Part shown: positions 42,969 to 53,352 of the stretch, piece after piece
Layout of the letters: every line of letters starts with the position of its first letter
Position numbering within the stretch: position 1 is the stretch's first letter
Assembly: GCF_900167135.1 (NCBI RefSeq)
Contig: NZ_FUWZ01000003.1
Span: 744,001-808,000 of the forward strand
Length of the DNA stretch: 64,000 nucleotides
DNA from: Chitinophaga eiseniae
GTDB lineage: Bacteria > Bacteroidota > Bacteroidia > Chitinophagales > Chitinophagaceae
Reading direction: 5' to 3'
The notes under the pieces: generated by a model
Database searches by the model: none
Told to the model about the DNA's origin: nothing
What the model saw: the letters and a program-made list of their open reading frames with translations, nothing else
Position numbers and translations under genes: made by a program

Positions 42969-44219
42969 ATGGAACTTTTTATACTTTTTTCACTGCTGAT
43001 TTCGCTGGCGGCCACGTTTTCGTATATTAACGTTCGCTACATCAAACTCCCTTCCGGTATTAGCCTGATGTTAATGAGCACCGTGGCGGCACTGGGTGTT
43101 ATCTTGGTTGGACATTTCTCTACGGGGTTTGGCGACATGGTCAGGCAGAAACTGGCTCTGATCGATTTCTCTGAATTTTTGCTCGGTATTTTACTGAGCT
43201 TTTTGTTGTTCGCCGGATCACTGCATGTACAACTTCCCGACCTTCGAAAGGAAGCAAAAAGTATAACAGTATTTGCAGTTTTCGGTACACTGATCTCTAC
43301 ATTTTTAGTAGGATTTCTGGTCTTTCTCCTCCTGAGAATTTCCCAGCAGGAAATTCCTCTTATTTACTGCCTGCTTTTCGGCGCCCTGATCTCACCTACC
43401 GATCCGATAGCTGTAATGGGCATCTTAAAGAAGGCGAACCTCTCGAAGTCTGTCGAAACTAATATTGTCGGGGAATCTCTCTTCAACGACGGCATCGGCG
43501 TTGTTGTTTTTGCAACACTACTTCAAATTGCCACTGTTGGAATTGAGCATTTCGGGGCCGCCGATATTGCCCTCTTGTTTGTTGAAGAGGCCATTGGGGG
43601 GCTGCTTGTCGGTTTGATCATCGGTTTTCTCGGCTATCGGTTCATGAAGTCCATAGACCACTTCCAGACGGAGATTCTCATTTCTTTGGCAATGGTGATG
43701 GGTGGGTATAGCCTATGTCACTTTATCCATGTTTCAGGGCCACTAGCGATGGTTGTGGCAGGGATCATGACCGGTAACAGGGGAAAGGCGCTTGCCATGA
43801 GTGATGTAACCAGAGACTACCTGGGCAAATTTTGGGAGGTAACCGATGAGGTTTTGAACGCAATCCTCTTCTTGCTCATCGGTCTTGAGATTATCGTGGT
43901 AAAATTTGAGGTCAATTTTCTTTTTGTGGGCTTTGCTACAGCAATGCTGCTGGTTGTAGCACGCTTTATCTCTTTATTTTTGCCCGCATTTTCATTTGGT
44001 TTTAAAAAAGAGCTGAGCACAAAAACACTTACTATTATGACCTGGGGCGGGCTGAGGGGTGGAATTTCAATTGCCCTTGCGCTTTCCCTTCCTCCCAGCC
44101 CCTTTAAGGATGTGATCGTATCCATTACGTTTATTGTAGTGCTATTCTCGATCCTCGTCCAGGGATTGACTATCGACAAGTTAATTAAACGAATACTTCC
44201 TGGCCCCATTCGCGCTTAG
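42969..44219 (+). CDS. Sodium/proton antiporter, NhaP (CPA1) type
   Basis: 416 residues, with about 12 hydrophobic segments and no long cytoplasmic tail. SPTDPIAVMGILK and VGESLFNDGIGVVVFATLLQ are the CPA1 ion-binding signatures (conserved Asp-Pro and Glu/Asn-Asp). LTIMTWGGLRGGISIALALSLP is the C-terminal CPA1 motif. It exchanges Na+ or K+ for protons across the inner membrane. It is followed 26 bases later by the ClC gene and likely co-transcribed with it. Confidence 0.93.
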   Translation: MELFILFSLLISLAATFSYINVRYIKLPSGISLMLMSTVAALGVILVGHFSTGFGDMVRQKLALIDFSEFLLGILLSFLLFAGSLHVQLPDLRKEAKSITVFAVFGTLISTFLVGFLVFLLLRISQQEIPLIYCLLFGALISPTDPIAVMGILKKANLSKSVETNIVGESLFNDGIGVVVFATLLQIATVGIEHFGAADIALLFVEEAIGGLLVGLIIGFLGYRFMKSIDHFQTEILISLAMVMGGYSLCHFIHVSGPLAMVVAGIMTGNRGKALAMSDVTRDYLGKFWEVTDEVLNAILFLLIGLEIIVVKFEVNFLFVGFATAMLLVVARFISLFLPAFSFGFKKELSTKTLTIMTWGGLRGGISIALALSLPPSPFKDVIVSITFIVVLFSILVQGLTIDKLIKRILPGPIRA

Positions 44220-44245
44220 AATCAATTGTCTTATCTGTTTATGCC

Positions 44246-46093
44246 GTGAAAACTAGCTCAAAAAGGAAATATCATAGCTTTTTGAAATTCAAGCGGGACT
44301 TTCAAAGATTTAGCATTCAGAAGGTGCGGAGCTATGAATTAATACTATTTTGGTTAAAGAGCCGGCTCAGCCGCAGTCAATTTCTGATACTCTCGGGTAT
44401 ACTTGTTGGTTTCACGGCAGGGCTGGCCGGTGTACTTCTTAAAACACTGGTCCATCAAATCCATTATTTCATAACGCACAAACTGCATTTTGAATACCAG
44501 GTGCTCTTCTACCTGATCTTTCCTTTTCTAGGCATCGTCCTTACTACCGCAATTGTGCTTTCTGTTTTCAGGGGCCAGGATCGAAAAGGCATCGGTGCGA
44601 TCCTATATGAGATCGCGCAGAACTCCAGTATCGTCTCTTCGGTTAAAATGTACTCCCAGATGATACAGAGCGCAATCACAGTCGGCCTGGGAGGATCGGC
44701 AGGACTTGAGAGTCCCATAGCGGTAACCGGTGCAGCAATCGGTTCAAATTTTGCCAGGACCTACCGGCTTAACTACAGGGAACGGACTCTTTTGCTTGCT
44801 GCCGGCGCTACTGCTGGTATCGCTTCCGCCTTTAATGCGCCCATCGCTGGAATTATGTTTGCCTTCGAGATACTGCTTACCGGCGTCGTTTTTTCAGATT
44901 TCATTCCCCTGGTTGTTGCAGCGGTTTGTGGTAGCCTGGTATCGAGGATTATTTTGCAGGAGGACATTCTTTTCCGGTTCCATTCAAGAGAGCCATTTAA
45001 CTATCACAACATACTCTATTATCTAATATTAGGAGTCCTAACCGGCCTGTTTGCCCGCTATTTTGTCGTTGTATCACAGCATGTGGAGCATTTCTTTCAC
45101 AAATTGAAACTCTCCAGGATTCAAAAAGCAATGCTAGGGGGATTGATACTTTCTGTTTTATGCGTATTATCCCCACCCTTATTCGGGGAAGGATATGATG
45201 TCATCAAGTATTTCACAATGGGCAGAGCGCCAACCATCATCCACAATAGCTTCTTCCGGTATGTTGAACTGGAGCAATGGTCTATCACTGTTTTTCTGGC
45301 GCTTATCTGCTTGCTAAAAGCATTTGCTACTTCCATCACAATATATAGTGGCGGGAACGGCGGTAACTTTGCCCCTTCCCTGTTCGCCGGCGGCACCTTG
45401 GGATTTTTATTTGCTACGATTTGCCAGCAAGTCGGCCTGACGGAGGTGCCTGTTACCAACCTGATGTTAGTGGGTATGGCAGGTGTCATGAGTGGAGCAT
45501 TATATGCCCCACTCACAGCCATATTCTTGATTGCAGAGTCGAGCTCCGGCTATGACTTGTTTATACCGCTAATGGTCGTTTCGGTAACAGCGTATCTTAT
45601 CGGCAAATGGTATTCCCCGATCTCTCCCGACTTAAAGGCGCTTGCGGACCAGGGGAAAATTTTCACCCGGGAACACGACAAAAATTTGCTGTCAACTTTA
45701 CGTACTGAGGCCTTTATAGACAGGCAACCCCAAGCCGTTACCGAAGACGCCACGATGGGAGAGCTCCTGGATCTCGTAAAACACGGCAAAAAGAATATTT
45801 TTGCCGTCCTCAACAATCATGGCGGCCTTGCCGGCGTACTTACCTTAGACGACATACGACCCATATTGTTCACTAAGGATGCAGCAATCAGCGGCAGCAT
45901 TACCCAATTGGTAACAGCTCCTGCTGCCATTATCCATCCTGAAGATGAAATACCCCAAATTATAAAGGTCTTCGATGAAACAGGGCAATGGCATTTGCCG
46001 GTAGTTGGAGAAAGTGATGAATTTATAGGTTTCATCTCGAAATCAGCAATACTTACCCGCTATAGAGCATTGCTGAAAGAATACTCCGAATAA
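44246..46093 (+). CDS. ClC-family chloride channel or H+/Cl- antiporter with CBS pair
   Basis: 615 residues, GTG start at 44246 (an in-frame ATG just upstream is closed by a stop). The membrane part has GLGGSAGLESPIAVTG, where Glu of the gating motif is retained although the usual GREGP has become GLESP, and GGNGGNFAPSLFAGG, then SGALYAPLTAIFLI with the conserved Tyr. Two CBS domains occupy about residues 475-610. It moves chloride across the inner membrane; proton coupling is likely if the internal Glu is present, which I did not verify. Co-transcribed with the antiporter gene. Confidence 0.92.
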   Translation: MKTSSKRKYHSFLKFKRDFQRFSIQKVRSYELILFWLKSRLSRSQFLILSGILVGFTAGLAGVLLKTLVHQIHYFITHKLHFEYQVLFYLIFPFLGIVLTTAIVLSVFRGQDRKGIGAILYEIAQNSSIVSSVKMYSQMIQSAITVGLGGSAGLESPIAVTGAAIGSNFARTYRLNYRERTLLLAAGATAGIASAFNAPIAGIMFAFEILLTGVVFSDFIPLVVAAVCGSLVSRIILQEDILFRFHSREPFNYHNILYYLILGVLTGLFARYFVVVSQHVEHFFHKLKLSRIQKAMLGGLILSVLCVLSPPLFGEGYDVIKYFTMGRAPTIIHNSFFRYVELEQWSITVFLALICLLKAFATSITIYSGGNGGNFAPSLFAGGTLGFLFATICQQVGLTEVPVTNLMLVGMAGVMSGALYAPLTAIFLIAESSSGYDLFIPLMVVSVTAYLIGKWYSPISPDLKALADQGKIFTREHDKNLLSTLRTEAFIDRQPQAVTEDATMGELLDLVKHGKKNIFAVLNNHGGLAGVLTLDDIRPILFTKDAAISGSITQLVTAPAAIIHPEDEIPQIIKVFDETGQWHLPVVGESDEFIGFISKSAILTRYRALLKEYSE

Positions 46094-46124
46094 GAGCCGT
46101 TAAACTTTAAAGTCCTGACAACTA

Positions 46125-47465
46125 TCATTGAACAACCAGCTTAATCGTGTCGGCCTCTAGCCTCGTTTTGAGCCAATTTTGGAGCTTTAGGCGATCAGAT
46201 GTACGGATTGCACGAGAAAAGCTCGCAAACACCAGGGTGATGGTATCGGAGGCGGAAGTATCTGCCCTGTGTACTACTACGTTTGAAGCCGCATAGTAGT
46301 TCAGGGTGGGATAAAGAGCTTTCAACTCTGATCCGATGTCCGGAAAGGAATACTCCAGCAAAGGCGCTGAACGATTTGCCGGGTTTACCACGGTCGAATC
46401 TTTCTTAAAAACGTCCTCCAGTATGCTCGCCTTAATTTGTGAAAGGTCGATTTCCTGTTTGGCGTTCAGCCCTTGTCGAATGCTGAGCTTAGCGTGCTGA
46501 AGGTTATAAAGCTTCATTTTCTTTCGGATGGCCTCTATAGAGGTTTCTGGCAGCTCATATCCGATCAGCAACAGATCAATCTCTCCTCCTTTGCCGCTAT
46601 ACTTAAACGCTTTATTGACTACCTGGGTATTCTTGAATTGAAATTGCTCTTTAACGAACTTCTGTGCGTTTCCCTCAAAAATGCTTTTCTGCACGATGCC
46701 ATAGGCCAGGTATATGCTTGGCGTTACAGTAATAACAATTATGATTAGAATATAGCGGGAAACTTTACGTTCATAGGTTTTGTCTTCAAAGCTCCTTTTG
46801 CGGAACTTAAGGAATCGAACGATTAAAAAGGTACTGATACAAATAAATACGCTGTTGATTGAATAAAGGTACAAGGCACCCAGGAAATAATAAATGTGAC
46901 CACTTGCCAGGCCATAGCCTGCCGTACACAATGGAGGCATTAATGCAGTCGCTATAGCCACACCAGGAATGACGTTGCTCTTTTCCTTCCTGGTACCGGC
47001 CACAATGCCAGCCAAACCGCCAAAGAAAGCGATGAACACGTCCCAGACAGAAGGTGTAGTCCTTGCCAGTAGCTCGCTTTGTGCATCATGTAACGGTGTC
47101 ACCCAAAAATAAAGCGTTGAGGTAGCAATGCTGATCAGCGTTGCGATCAGCAGGTTCCGGACTCCTTTCTTCACCAATTCGAAATCACTGATACCAATAC
47201 CAAGGCCAACACCCATGATGGGGCCCATTAAGGGTGATATAAGCATTGCGCCAATGATAACGGCAGTAGAGTTGACATTTAGCCCGATCGAGGCTATAAA
47301 AATGGCAAAAATCAGTGTCCATAAATTGGCCCCCTTAAAGTCGGAGTTCTTCTTAATGGAGACGATAACGTCATCCTCATCTGCCTTGTCAAGATGGAGA
47401 TTGAACCTCCGGGCAATAGTCAGCCGTATATATCGAAGGAATTTATGTTTCTTCTTTTTCACCAT
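46125..47465 (-). CDS. DUF389 / TIGR00341-family membrane protein
   Basis: 446 residues. The membrane part (about 35-240) has the family signature IGLNVNSTAVIIGAMLISPLMGPIMGVG and FFGGLAGIVAGTRKEKSN, and the C-terminal 200 residues are soluble, with two repeats of an ACT-like look. Function is unknown; members are thought to be membrane proteins with possible transport or regulatory roles. It lies 23 bases downstream of nhaA on the same strand, so the two form an operon, and converges on the ClC gene. Confidence 0.88.
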   Translation of the reverse strand: MVKKKKHKFLRYIRLTIARRFNLHLDKADEDDVIVSIKKNSDFKGANLWTLIFAIFIASIGLNVNSTAVIIGAMLISPLMGPIMGVGLGIGISDFELVKKGVRNLLIATLISIATSTLYFWVTPLHDAQSELLARTTPSVWDVFIAFFGGLAGIVAGTRKEKSNVIPGVAIATALMPPLCTAGYGLASGHIYYFLGALYLYSINSVFICISTFLIVRFLKFRKRSFEDKTYERKVSRYILIIIVITVTPSIYLAYGIVQKSIFEGNAQKFVKEQFQFKNTQVVNKAFKYSGKGGEIDLLLIGYELPETSIEAIRKKMKLYNLQHAKLSIRQGLNAKQEIDLSQIKASILEDVFKKDSTVVNPANRSAPLLEYSFPDIGSELKALYPTLNYYAASNVVVHRADTSASDTITLVFASFSRAIRTSDRLKLQNWLKTRLEADTIKLVVQ

Positions 47466-47488
47466 AGTGATTCGAGATTAATGATAAA

Positions 47489-48802
47489 CTAGTTCCTTAC
47501 GTATGTTACTCTTTTAAGAACAATTAAGCCCGCTGTGCCTGAAATCAAAGATGCCAGTAAGATACCATATTTGGCATTATCAACCATGGCCCCATCGTCA
47601 AACGCAAGCCCTGTAATAAATAGGGACATTGTAAATCCAACGCCTGCGAGGAGTGCCACGCCTACAATATGCTTCCAGGTTGCCAAATGGGGCATGTTAG
47701 CCCACTTGAGCTTCACCATTATCCAGGCAAAGAGCAGCACTCCGATAAACTTGCCCAATATCAGGCCCAAAGCCACACCGACGCTTACCGGGTTCGATAA
47801 TGAATGCAGAAAATCGGCTTCTATATGAATGCCCGCATTCGCTAACGCGAATAGCGGCATAATGACGAACGCCACCCAAGGGTGAAGCGTATTCTCAATT
47901 TTCTGCAACGGAGTTTCCGCGTCGAGGCTGAGCTGTTTGATCTTTTCGATCATACGGTGCTGCTCATGGGTGGTCAGAGATCCCCTTTGGGGTATAGCCT
48001 TCTCGAACTGTTCGGCATATCCCCTAACGCTCTGGACATACTCCTGCTCGTCAATCTTAGTTCTTGCTGGAATCATAAAGGCTACCAAAACACCTGCAAT
48101 TGTCGCATGTACACCAGAGAGCAGGAAGCAATACCAGACAATGATGCCCAAGATAAGATAGAAAATCGTGCCCCTGATGCCCATAGTATTCCCGATCCAA
48201 AGCACGGCTAGTAGCACTCCCCCCAATGCCAGGGGAAGAAAGGCTACTTCATTGGTATAGAATAGCGCGATGACCAATACGGCGCCAAGGTCATCCGCAA
48301 CAGCAAGCGCTGAGAGAAAAACCTTTATCGAGGTTGGTATGTTTTTGCCGGCAAGGGATAAGAGCCCAAGAGCAAAAGCAATATCAGTTGCCATAGGGAT
48401 TCCCCACCCGTGGGAGGAATTAAGATCATGGTTGAATGCGGTATATATTAAAGCCGGCACCAACATCCCGCCTAAGGCAGCGACCATAGGCAAGGAAGCC
48501 TTCTTAATGGTGGAAAGTTCCCCTGCGATGAACTCCCGCTTGAGCTCCAGGCCGATAACAAAGAAAAAAAGAGCCATCAGCCCATCGTTGATCCAGACAT
48601 GCAAAGGCCTGGCGAATCCCTGACCATCAAAGCCTACGGCAAAGCCTGTATCCCAAAGTCGATGATAAGATTCGCTCCACGGAGAATTTGCCCAGAATAT
48701 TGCTATTATTACGCTAATGAACAAAATAATTCCTCCGGTGAATTCCTGGTGAATAAATTTACTTACAGGTTTTAGTATCTGATCAATTGGAGATTTCGAC
48801 AT
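47489..48802 (-). CDS. nhaA: Na+/H+ antiporter NhaA
   Basis: 437 residues, with about 12 membrane segments. The sodium-binding double Asp is in ALAVADDLGAVLVIALF; MATDIAFALG is the second conserved element, and ALFFFVIGLELKREFIAGEL lies in TM2-TM3. It exports Na+ against an inward flow of two protons and matters at alkaline pH or high salt. It heads the two-gene unit with the DUF389 gene and is divergent from the permease gene at 48911 (108-base gap). With the NhaP at 42969 the region has two unrelated antiporters. Confidence 0.96.
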   Translation of the reverse strand: MSKSPIDQILKPVSKFIHQEFTGGIILFISVIIAIFWANSPWSESYHRLWDTGFAVGFDGQGFARPLHVWINDGLMALFFFVIGLELKREFIAGELSTIKKASLPMVAALGGMLVPALIYTAFNHDLNSSHGWGIPMATDIAFALGLLSLAGKNIPTSIKVFLSALAVADDLGAVLVIALFYTNEVAFLPLALGGVLLAVLWIGNTMGIRGTIFYLILGIIVWYCFLLSGVHATIAGVLVAFMIPARTKIDEQEYVQSVRGYAEQFEKAIPQRGSLTTHEQHRMIEKIKQLSLDAETPLQKIENTLHPWVAFVIMPLFALANAGIHIEADFLHSLSNPVSVGVALGLILGKFIGVLLFAWIMVKLKWANMPHLATWKHIVGVALLAGVGFTMSLFITGLAFDDGAMVDNAKYGILLASLISGTAGLIVLKRVTYVRN

Positions 48803-48970
48803 GATAAAACAAAGATATTGTTTACTTTTAAATTGCCGCTTGCTTTGTCGTGAACTTGTGAAATGACAGCTTGGCGCTGGTACGGCCAGTATCCTATATA
48901 ATGTACGTTCATGAATGTTAGGACTTCAGGCCTTATTATTGTTGTCGTCTTAAAATCTGAACTACTTCCA

Positions 48971-50710
48971 ATGTCGCAATCAAAAAAGCTCAACGAATTT
49001 TCTGCCACCGCCATTTGCGGAAACGATATAACTTCTTCTTGCCTATATGTCTCTGCGCTTACCATCATTTATGCAGGACAGTACGCGTGGCTTGCCCTGC
49101 TTGTCGTTGCAGCTGTTCTTTTCCTTTTTCGGAAAATATACGGCGAGGTTGTGGGTGCGCTCCCGCTAAACGGCGGGGCCTATAATGTATTGCTCAATAC
49201 CACAAGCAAAAGCAACGCTTCAATAGCTGCCTGCCTGACGATACTTTCCTATATGACCACAGCTGTAATATCTGCAAGTGAAGCAATGCATTACCTGCAT
49301 GGGATATTTGCTTCAATTCCCGTTATAATTGCCACAGTCGTTCTTCTGACAATTTTTCTGCTCCTGGTCATGTCAGGCATCAGTGAATCTTCGATAGTTG
49401 CCGTGGTTATATTTACGCTACATCTTGTAGCAATGTTGCTGCTCATTTTCAGCGGTGCATGGTATGTAATGAAACAGGGTCTTGATACCGCCGTTATGAA
49501 TTTCAAAGCTCCTTTGAATGGTGGCTTCTTTTCAGCACTCTTCCTGGGTTTCTGTACGGCAATGCTCGGCATTTCAGGATTTGAGAGCTCCGCCAATTTT
49601 GTCGAGGAACAAAGGCAGGGCGTCTTTAAAAAGACCCTCCGTAATATGTGGGTAGCAGTGACGGTTATTAATCCCCTGATGGCGCTTACAGCCGTGATGG
49701 TGCTGCCACTGGGTGAAGTTGCCCAAAACCAGGAGGCCTTGCTCTCCCATCTTGGGAAAAATACCGGAGGAAAGTGGTTGGCTACCTTTATCTCAATCGA
49801 CGCTGTCCTTGTCTTGAGCGGCGCTCTTTTAACCTCCTACGTGGGTGTAAATGGCCTCATAAAAAGAATGACGCTAGACCGCATCTTGCCACAGTTCTTG
49901 TTAAAAGAAAACAGGCGCGGCAGCTCGCCACGTATTCTTATTCTTTTCTACCTGCTTTGTCTCTCCGTATTGTTCATCACCCGTGGCCAGCTGGGACCAT
50001 TAGCCGGTGTTTATACCATTAGTTTTCTGCTGGTCATGATCTATTTCGGTTTTGGTAATATTCTTTTAAAAATTAAAAGGAGCAGGCTGCCCCGGCCGGA
50101 AAATGCCACTGTTATTTCGGTGGTCATTGCCGTTTTCGCAGTCGCCGCCGCCCTCTATGGCAACATTGTAACTCATGCGGCCTACTTGATCGTCTTTCTT
50201 CAGTATTTCCTGCCCACAGTCGCTATCGTCTTTCTTTTGTTAAGCAGAAACGAGATTATGAAATATATGCTTGTCGTGATCAATAGTGCATCCAGTCATC
50301 TAAAGGGTTTTGCTGCGGTCAGCAAGCTGCATATCAGCCGCAACCTGAAAAGGCTCACCGAGCAGGAATTCGTCTATTTCACCAAGGGGGATGACATATC
50401 TATTCTCAATAAGGTGATGATGTACGTTGAAGAGAATGAGATCACCAAGAAGCTCAAGATCGTTACGGTATTAAAAGATCAAGGAAGTGTTTCCCAATCA
50501 TTTCTGATCGATCTCGAAGTATTGGACAGGGCATACCCTGACATCAAGATCGAATACGTACAAGTCCACAACGCGACATTCGGCCCCGAGACCATTAAAC
50601 GCCTGAGCGAAGAATGGAATATCCCCATAAATTTTATGTTCATCAGTTCACCCAGTGACCGGTTTTCCCATAGGGTTTCCGATCTTGGTGGTGTCAGGCT
50701 AATTATCTAA
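48971..50710 (+). CDS. APC-family amino acid permease
   Basis: Start taken as ATG 48971 (MSQSKKLNEFSATAICGND); 48911 would add 20 residues. The protein is 579 residues, with about 12 hydrophobic segments. LNGGAYNVLLNTTSKSNASIAA, GFCTAMLGISGFESSANFVEEQ and SGALLTSYVGVNGLIKRM are typical of the APC superfamily. The C-terminal 150 residues are soluble and unusual (ILNKVMMYVEENEITKKLKIV, then IEYVQVHNATFGPETI). The substrate is not readable; amino acid uptake or exchange is probable. It converges with the sodium symporter gene (12 bases apart). Confidence 0.87.
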   Translation: MSQSKKLNEFSATAICGNDITSSCLYVSALTIIYAGQYAWLALLVVAAVLFLFRKIYGEVVGALPLNGGAYNVLLNTTSKSNASIAACLTILSYMTTAVISASEAMHYLHGIFASIPVIIATVVLLTIFLLLVMSGISESSIVAVVIFTLHLVAMLLLIFSGAWYVMKQGLDTAVMNFKAPLNGGFFSALFLGFCTAMLGISGFESSANFVEEQRQGVFKKTLRNMWVAVTVINPLMALTAVMVLPLGEVAQNQEALLSHLGKNTGGKWLATFISIDAVLVLSGALLTSYVGVNGLIKRMTLDRILPQFLLKENRRGSSPRILILFYLLCLSVLFITRGQLGPLAGVYTISFLLVMIYFGFGNILLKIKRSRLPRPENATVISVVIAVFAVAAALYGNIVTHAAYLIVFLQYFLPTVAIVFLLLSRNEIMKYMLVVINSASSHLKGFAAVSKLHISRNLKRLTEQEFVYFTKGDDISILNKVMMYVEENEITKKLKIVTVLKDQGSVSQSFLIDLEVLDRAYPDIKIEYVQVHNATFGPETIKRLSEEWNIPINFMFISSPSDRFSHRVSDLGGVRLII

Positions 50711-50722
50711 CCTTCCACAGCT

Positions 50723-52201
50723 CTAAATTATGTCTTCGGCTACCTTTTTCCTCCTTGTGTTCCGGGATCGTATTTCTGATCTATTTTTTCCCTGTGAGTA
50801 TTGATGCACTGCAATGTAAGCCAAAAGGGCGCCGGATAACCCAAATATATTTGCATCCAACCCAAAAGGGAGCACCACCTTAAATAGGATAAGGGCAATA
50901 GTAGTCCCCCCGCCAATGGTCATAGACGCAATGGCAGCGGCAGAATACAATTTTTTAAGGAATACAGCCGCTAATACCGGCACGAACAAGCCAGAAACCA
51001 TAAATGCGTAAGCATACAGCATCAGGGAAAGCACATTCTCCATGGTTGATGCAACCAAAATGGCAACAACTCCAACAAAAAGCGTAACAACCTGAGACAA
51101 CCTGACTACCATCTTATTGCTGCTTTTCCTGTGCCCGGGTATCAGGTCACCCACTACGCTTCCCGAGGCAGCCATGAGACAGCTGTCAGCAGTGGAAAGT
51201 ACCGCCGAAAAATAGGCCGCGATAACGACACCTGTAAATCCAACCGGCAAAATGTTCTTGATCAGTAAAGGAAGGCCCATTTCATTATCCATCAACGGCC
51301 CTGTAGTAGGGATCACTCCTTTTTGTACCGCTACGTTGGCAAGCATTCCTAAAATTACACCGGTAAAGGCCATAAAGGGCCATTCCAGCACTCCTGCAAA
51401 ATACCAGGCCCTTCGGGCCGCCTTTTCATTTTTACAGGCGAAGATCCTCTGATACAAGGTCATACCTACAAACCATATGGGGATGATGGTAACGCTCCAG
51501 TTTAGAATGTCCTGCCAGCTAATATTGGAAAGGGACAACATTTCTTCGGTCAGATAAGGGGCAATACCATCATAGCCGCCGAGTTTGTGCCACGCCAGAG
51601 GGATGGCCACTCCCATTAATCCAAGCAGCAGGACGATCCATTGGACTGTGTCTGTATAAATTACCGCCTTCATGCCACCCAGCATCGTGTAGATTACTGC
51701 AATAGCACCCATGATCCAAAGCATCGTCCCGGCACCCATTTCCGGGAAAGTGGCAGCCGTCAACTTCGCCCCGGCGAGTAATTGCGAGCTGGTAAAGCCG
51801 GTATATCCTATAATGCAGATGACCGCAGCTACAACAGCCACTTTTTTATTGTAGAGAAACCCGAAAACCTGGGGAAGCGTAAGAAAATGCCGGCCATTTG
51901 CTTTCTGCCATTTAAATACCCTGGGAATTAAAAGAGCTGCGCTTACCCAGGCCCCTATTAGACCGGTAAACAATAACCAGGAGCCGGAGAGTCCCATTGT
52001 AAAACCTATCCCGCCTAATCCTATGGAGAATCCTCCTCCCACATCAGTTGCCACAACAGACAAACCAACGTGGCCACTGCTCATGTTTCCACCACCGGTA
52101 AAGTAATCTCTTTCATCCTGGTGTTTGTTTGAAAAATAAAATCCGATACCCAGCATCAAAAAGAAGTATACGGCAAATATGATAATGTCGATTATAGTCA
52201 T
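50723..52201 (-). CDS. Sodium:solute symporter (SSS) family transporter
   Basis: 492 residues, with about 13 hydrophobic segments. ISFVG-like GNMSSGHVGLSVVATDVGGG and FTSSQLLAGAKLTAATFPEMG near the N-terminus, AIAVIYTMLGGMKAVIYTDTVQWIV in the middle and AYFSAVLSTADSCLMAASGSVVGDLIP near residue 340 match the family. It drives uptake of a sugar, amino acid or vitamin with Na+, so it depends on the sodium gradient made by the antiporters nearby. Last of four co-directional genes from the GNAT gene; 48 bases behind the MscS gene. Confidence 0.92.
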   Translation of the reverse strand: MTIIDIIIFAVYFFLMLGIGFYFSNKHQDERDYFTGGGNMSSGHVGLSVVATDVGGGFSIGLGGIGFTMGLSGSWLLFTGLIGAWVSAALLIPRVFKWQKANGRHFLTLPQVFGFLYNKKVAVVAAVICIIGYTGFTSSQLLAGAKLTAATFPEMGAGTMLWIMGAIAVIYTMLGGMKAVIYTDTVQWIVLLLGLMGVAIPLAWHKLGGYDGIAPYLTEEMLSLSNISWQDILNWSVTIIPIWFVGMTLYQRIFACKNEKAARRAWYFAGVLEWPFMAFTGVILGMLANVAVQKGVIPTTGPLMDNEMGLPLLIKNILPVGFTGVVIAAYFSAVLSTADSCLMAASGSVVGDLIPGHRKSSNKMVVRLSQVVTLFVGVVAILVASTMENVLSLMLYAYAFMVSGLFVPVLAAVFLKKLYSAAAIASMTIGGGTTIALILFKVVLPFGLDANIFGLSGALLAYIAVHQYSQGKNRSEIRSRNTRRKKVAEDII

Positions 52202-52249
52202 TCAATAGGTATAGTTTTAAATACGTGAGTCAGAAATTTCAGGAGCCCC

Positions 52250-53326
52250 TTATTTTGTGCCCGCAACTGCGGCAAGGGATGAGGGGTCTATAAAGACAGT
52301 CTGCGTGGGATAAGCAAATTCAATACCTGCCGTTGTGAACGCCTTGAAAATGTCAAGATAGATTTCCTGTTGCTTATCCATATAGACATTATAACTAGAA
52401 TCCAATATGTAGTACACGAATTCAAAATTCAGGCTGCAATCTCCGTAGTTTGAAAAATGTCCCCTGTCAAATTGCACCTGGGTCTTCTGTTCGATCACCT
52501 GCCGGACAAGCTCTGGTATCCGCTTTAGCTGGTCGTGACGGGTTTGATAGATAACCCCAAGGGTAAACAATACCCGTCTCCGTTCCAAACGTTTGTAGTT
52601 ATGAAGTCGGGCATTGGCAAGGTCAGTATTGGAGCAAACGAGCTGCTCTCCACCTAAAGTCCTTATCCTTGTCGTCTTGATCCCGATGTGTTCTATCGTA
52701 CCTGATTTGTCATCCACAACAACGAAGTCCCCAATTTCAAACGGCCGGTCAAAAAAGATGACAAAATAGCTGAAGAGATCGCCCAATATAGCTTGTGCGG
52801 CCAATGCGATCGCAATTCCTCCAATACCCAATCCAGCAACCAGGGTCGTTACATTATAACCCAGGTTGTCGATTAAAAAAAGGATGCCCAAGGTCCATAT
52901 CACAATATTGGCAACAATGATCAGTCCGCTGGCATGCTGCCCCTTTCCCTCGTGGCCCTCTCTGCTTTGGATATAGGAATGAATAAACTTTCGGAAAGCA
53001 CTGCTGAAGGTTCGGAGCCCATAGTAGGTAAGTACCATTAAATAGGCCGTATGCAACACTTTGACGATGCCTCCCGGCAATACTAAGGTTGTTGAAGCAA
53101 TGTAAACACTGCTTATATACAGTGCAGGCACAACGGCACTGCGGACAACTTCTACTAGGAAATTATCCCAGGTAGTTTTAGTGCGAAGCACCCACCCACT
53201 TATCCTTTTGAGGACGAAGTGTGCGAACACCCTAATGACGATCAAAGCGGCCACTATGATACTAGCCGCAACTAGCCAGGCAGAAATTGTGTTTCCCAGG
53301 TAAGATTGATGCAAATAATTGTTCAT
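52250..53326 (-). CDS. MscS-family mechanosensitive channel
   Basis: 358 residues. Several hydrophobic segments (about 15-35, 65-95, 130-150) lead to the pore region GLGIGGIAIALAAQAILGD, followed by the beta domain FDRPFEIGDFVVVDDKSGTIEHIGIKTTRIRTLGGEQLVCSNTDL. The C-terminal alpha-beta part completes the cytoplasmic cage. It should open on membrane tension after osmotic downshock and release solutes such as trehalose. Located between the racemase and the sodium symporter genes, on the same strand, 26 bases after the racemase. Confidence 0.94.
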   Translation of the reverse strand: MNNYLHQSYLGNTISAWLVAASIIVAALIVIRVFAHFVLKRISGWVLRTKTTWDNFLVEVVRSAVVPALYISSVYIASTTLVLPGGIVKVLHTAYLMVLTYYGLRTFSSAFRKFIHSYIQSREGHEGKGQHASGLIIVANIVIWTLGILFLIDNLGYNVTTLVAGLGIGGIAIALAAQAILGDLFSYFVIFFDRPFEIGDFVVVDDKSGTIEHIGIKTTRIRTLGGEQLVCSNTDLANARLHNYKRLERRRVLFTLGVIYQTRHDQLKRIPELVRQVIEQKTQVQFDRGHFSNYGDCSLNFEFVYYILDSSYNVYMDKQQEIYLDIFKAFTTAGIEFAYPTQTVFIDPSSLAAVAGTK

Positions 53327-53352
53327 AGCAATAAATTCATCTTGTCCACAAA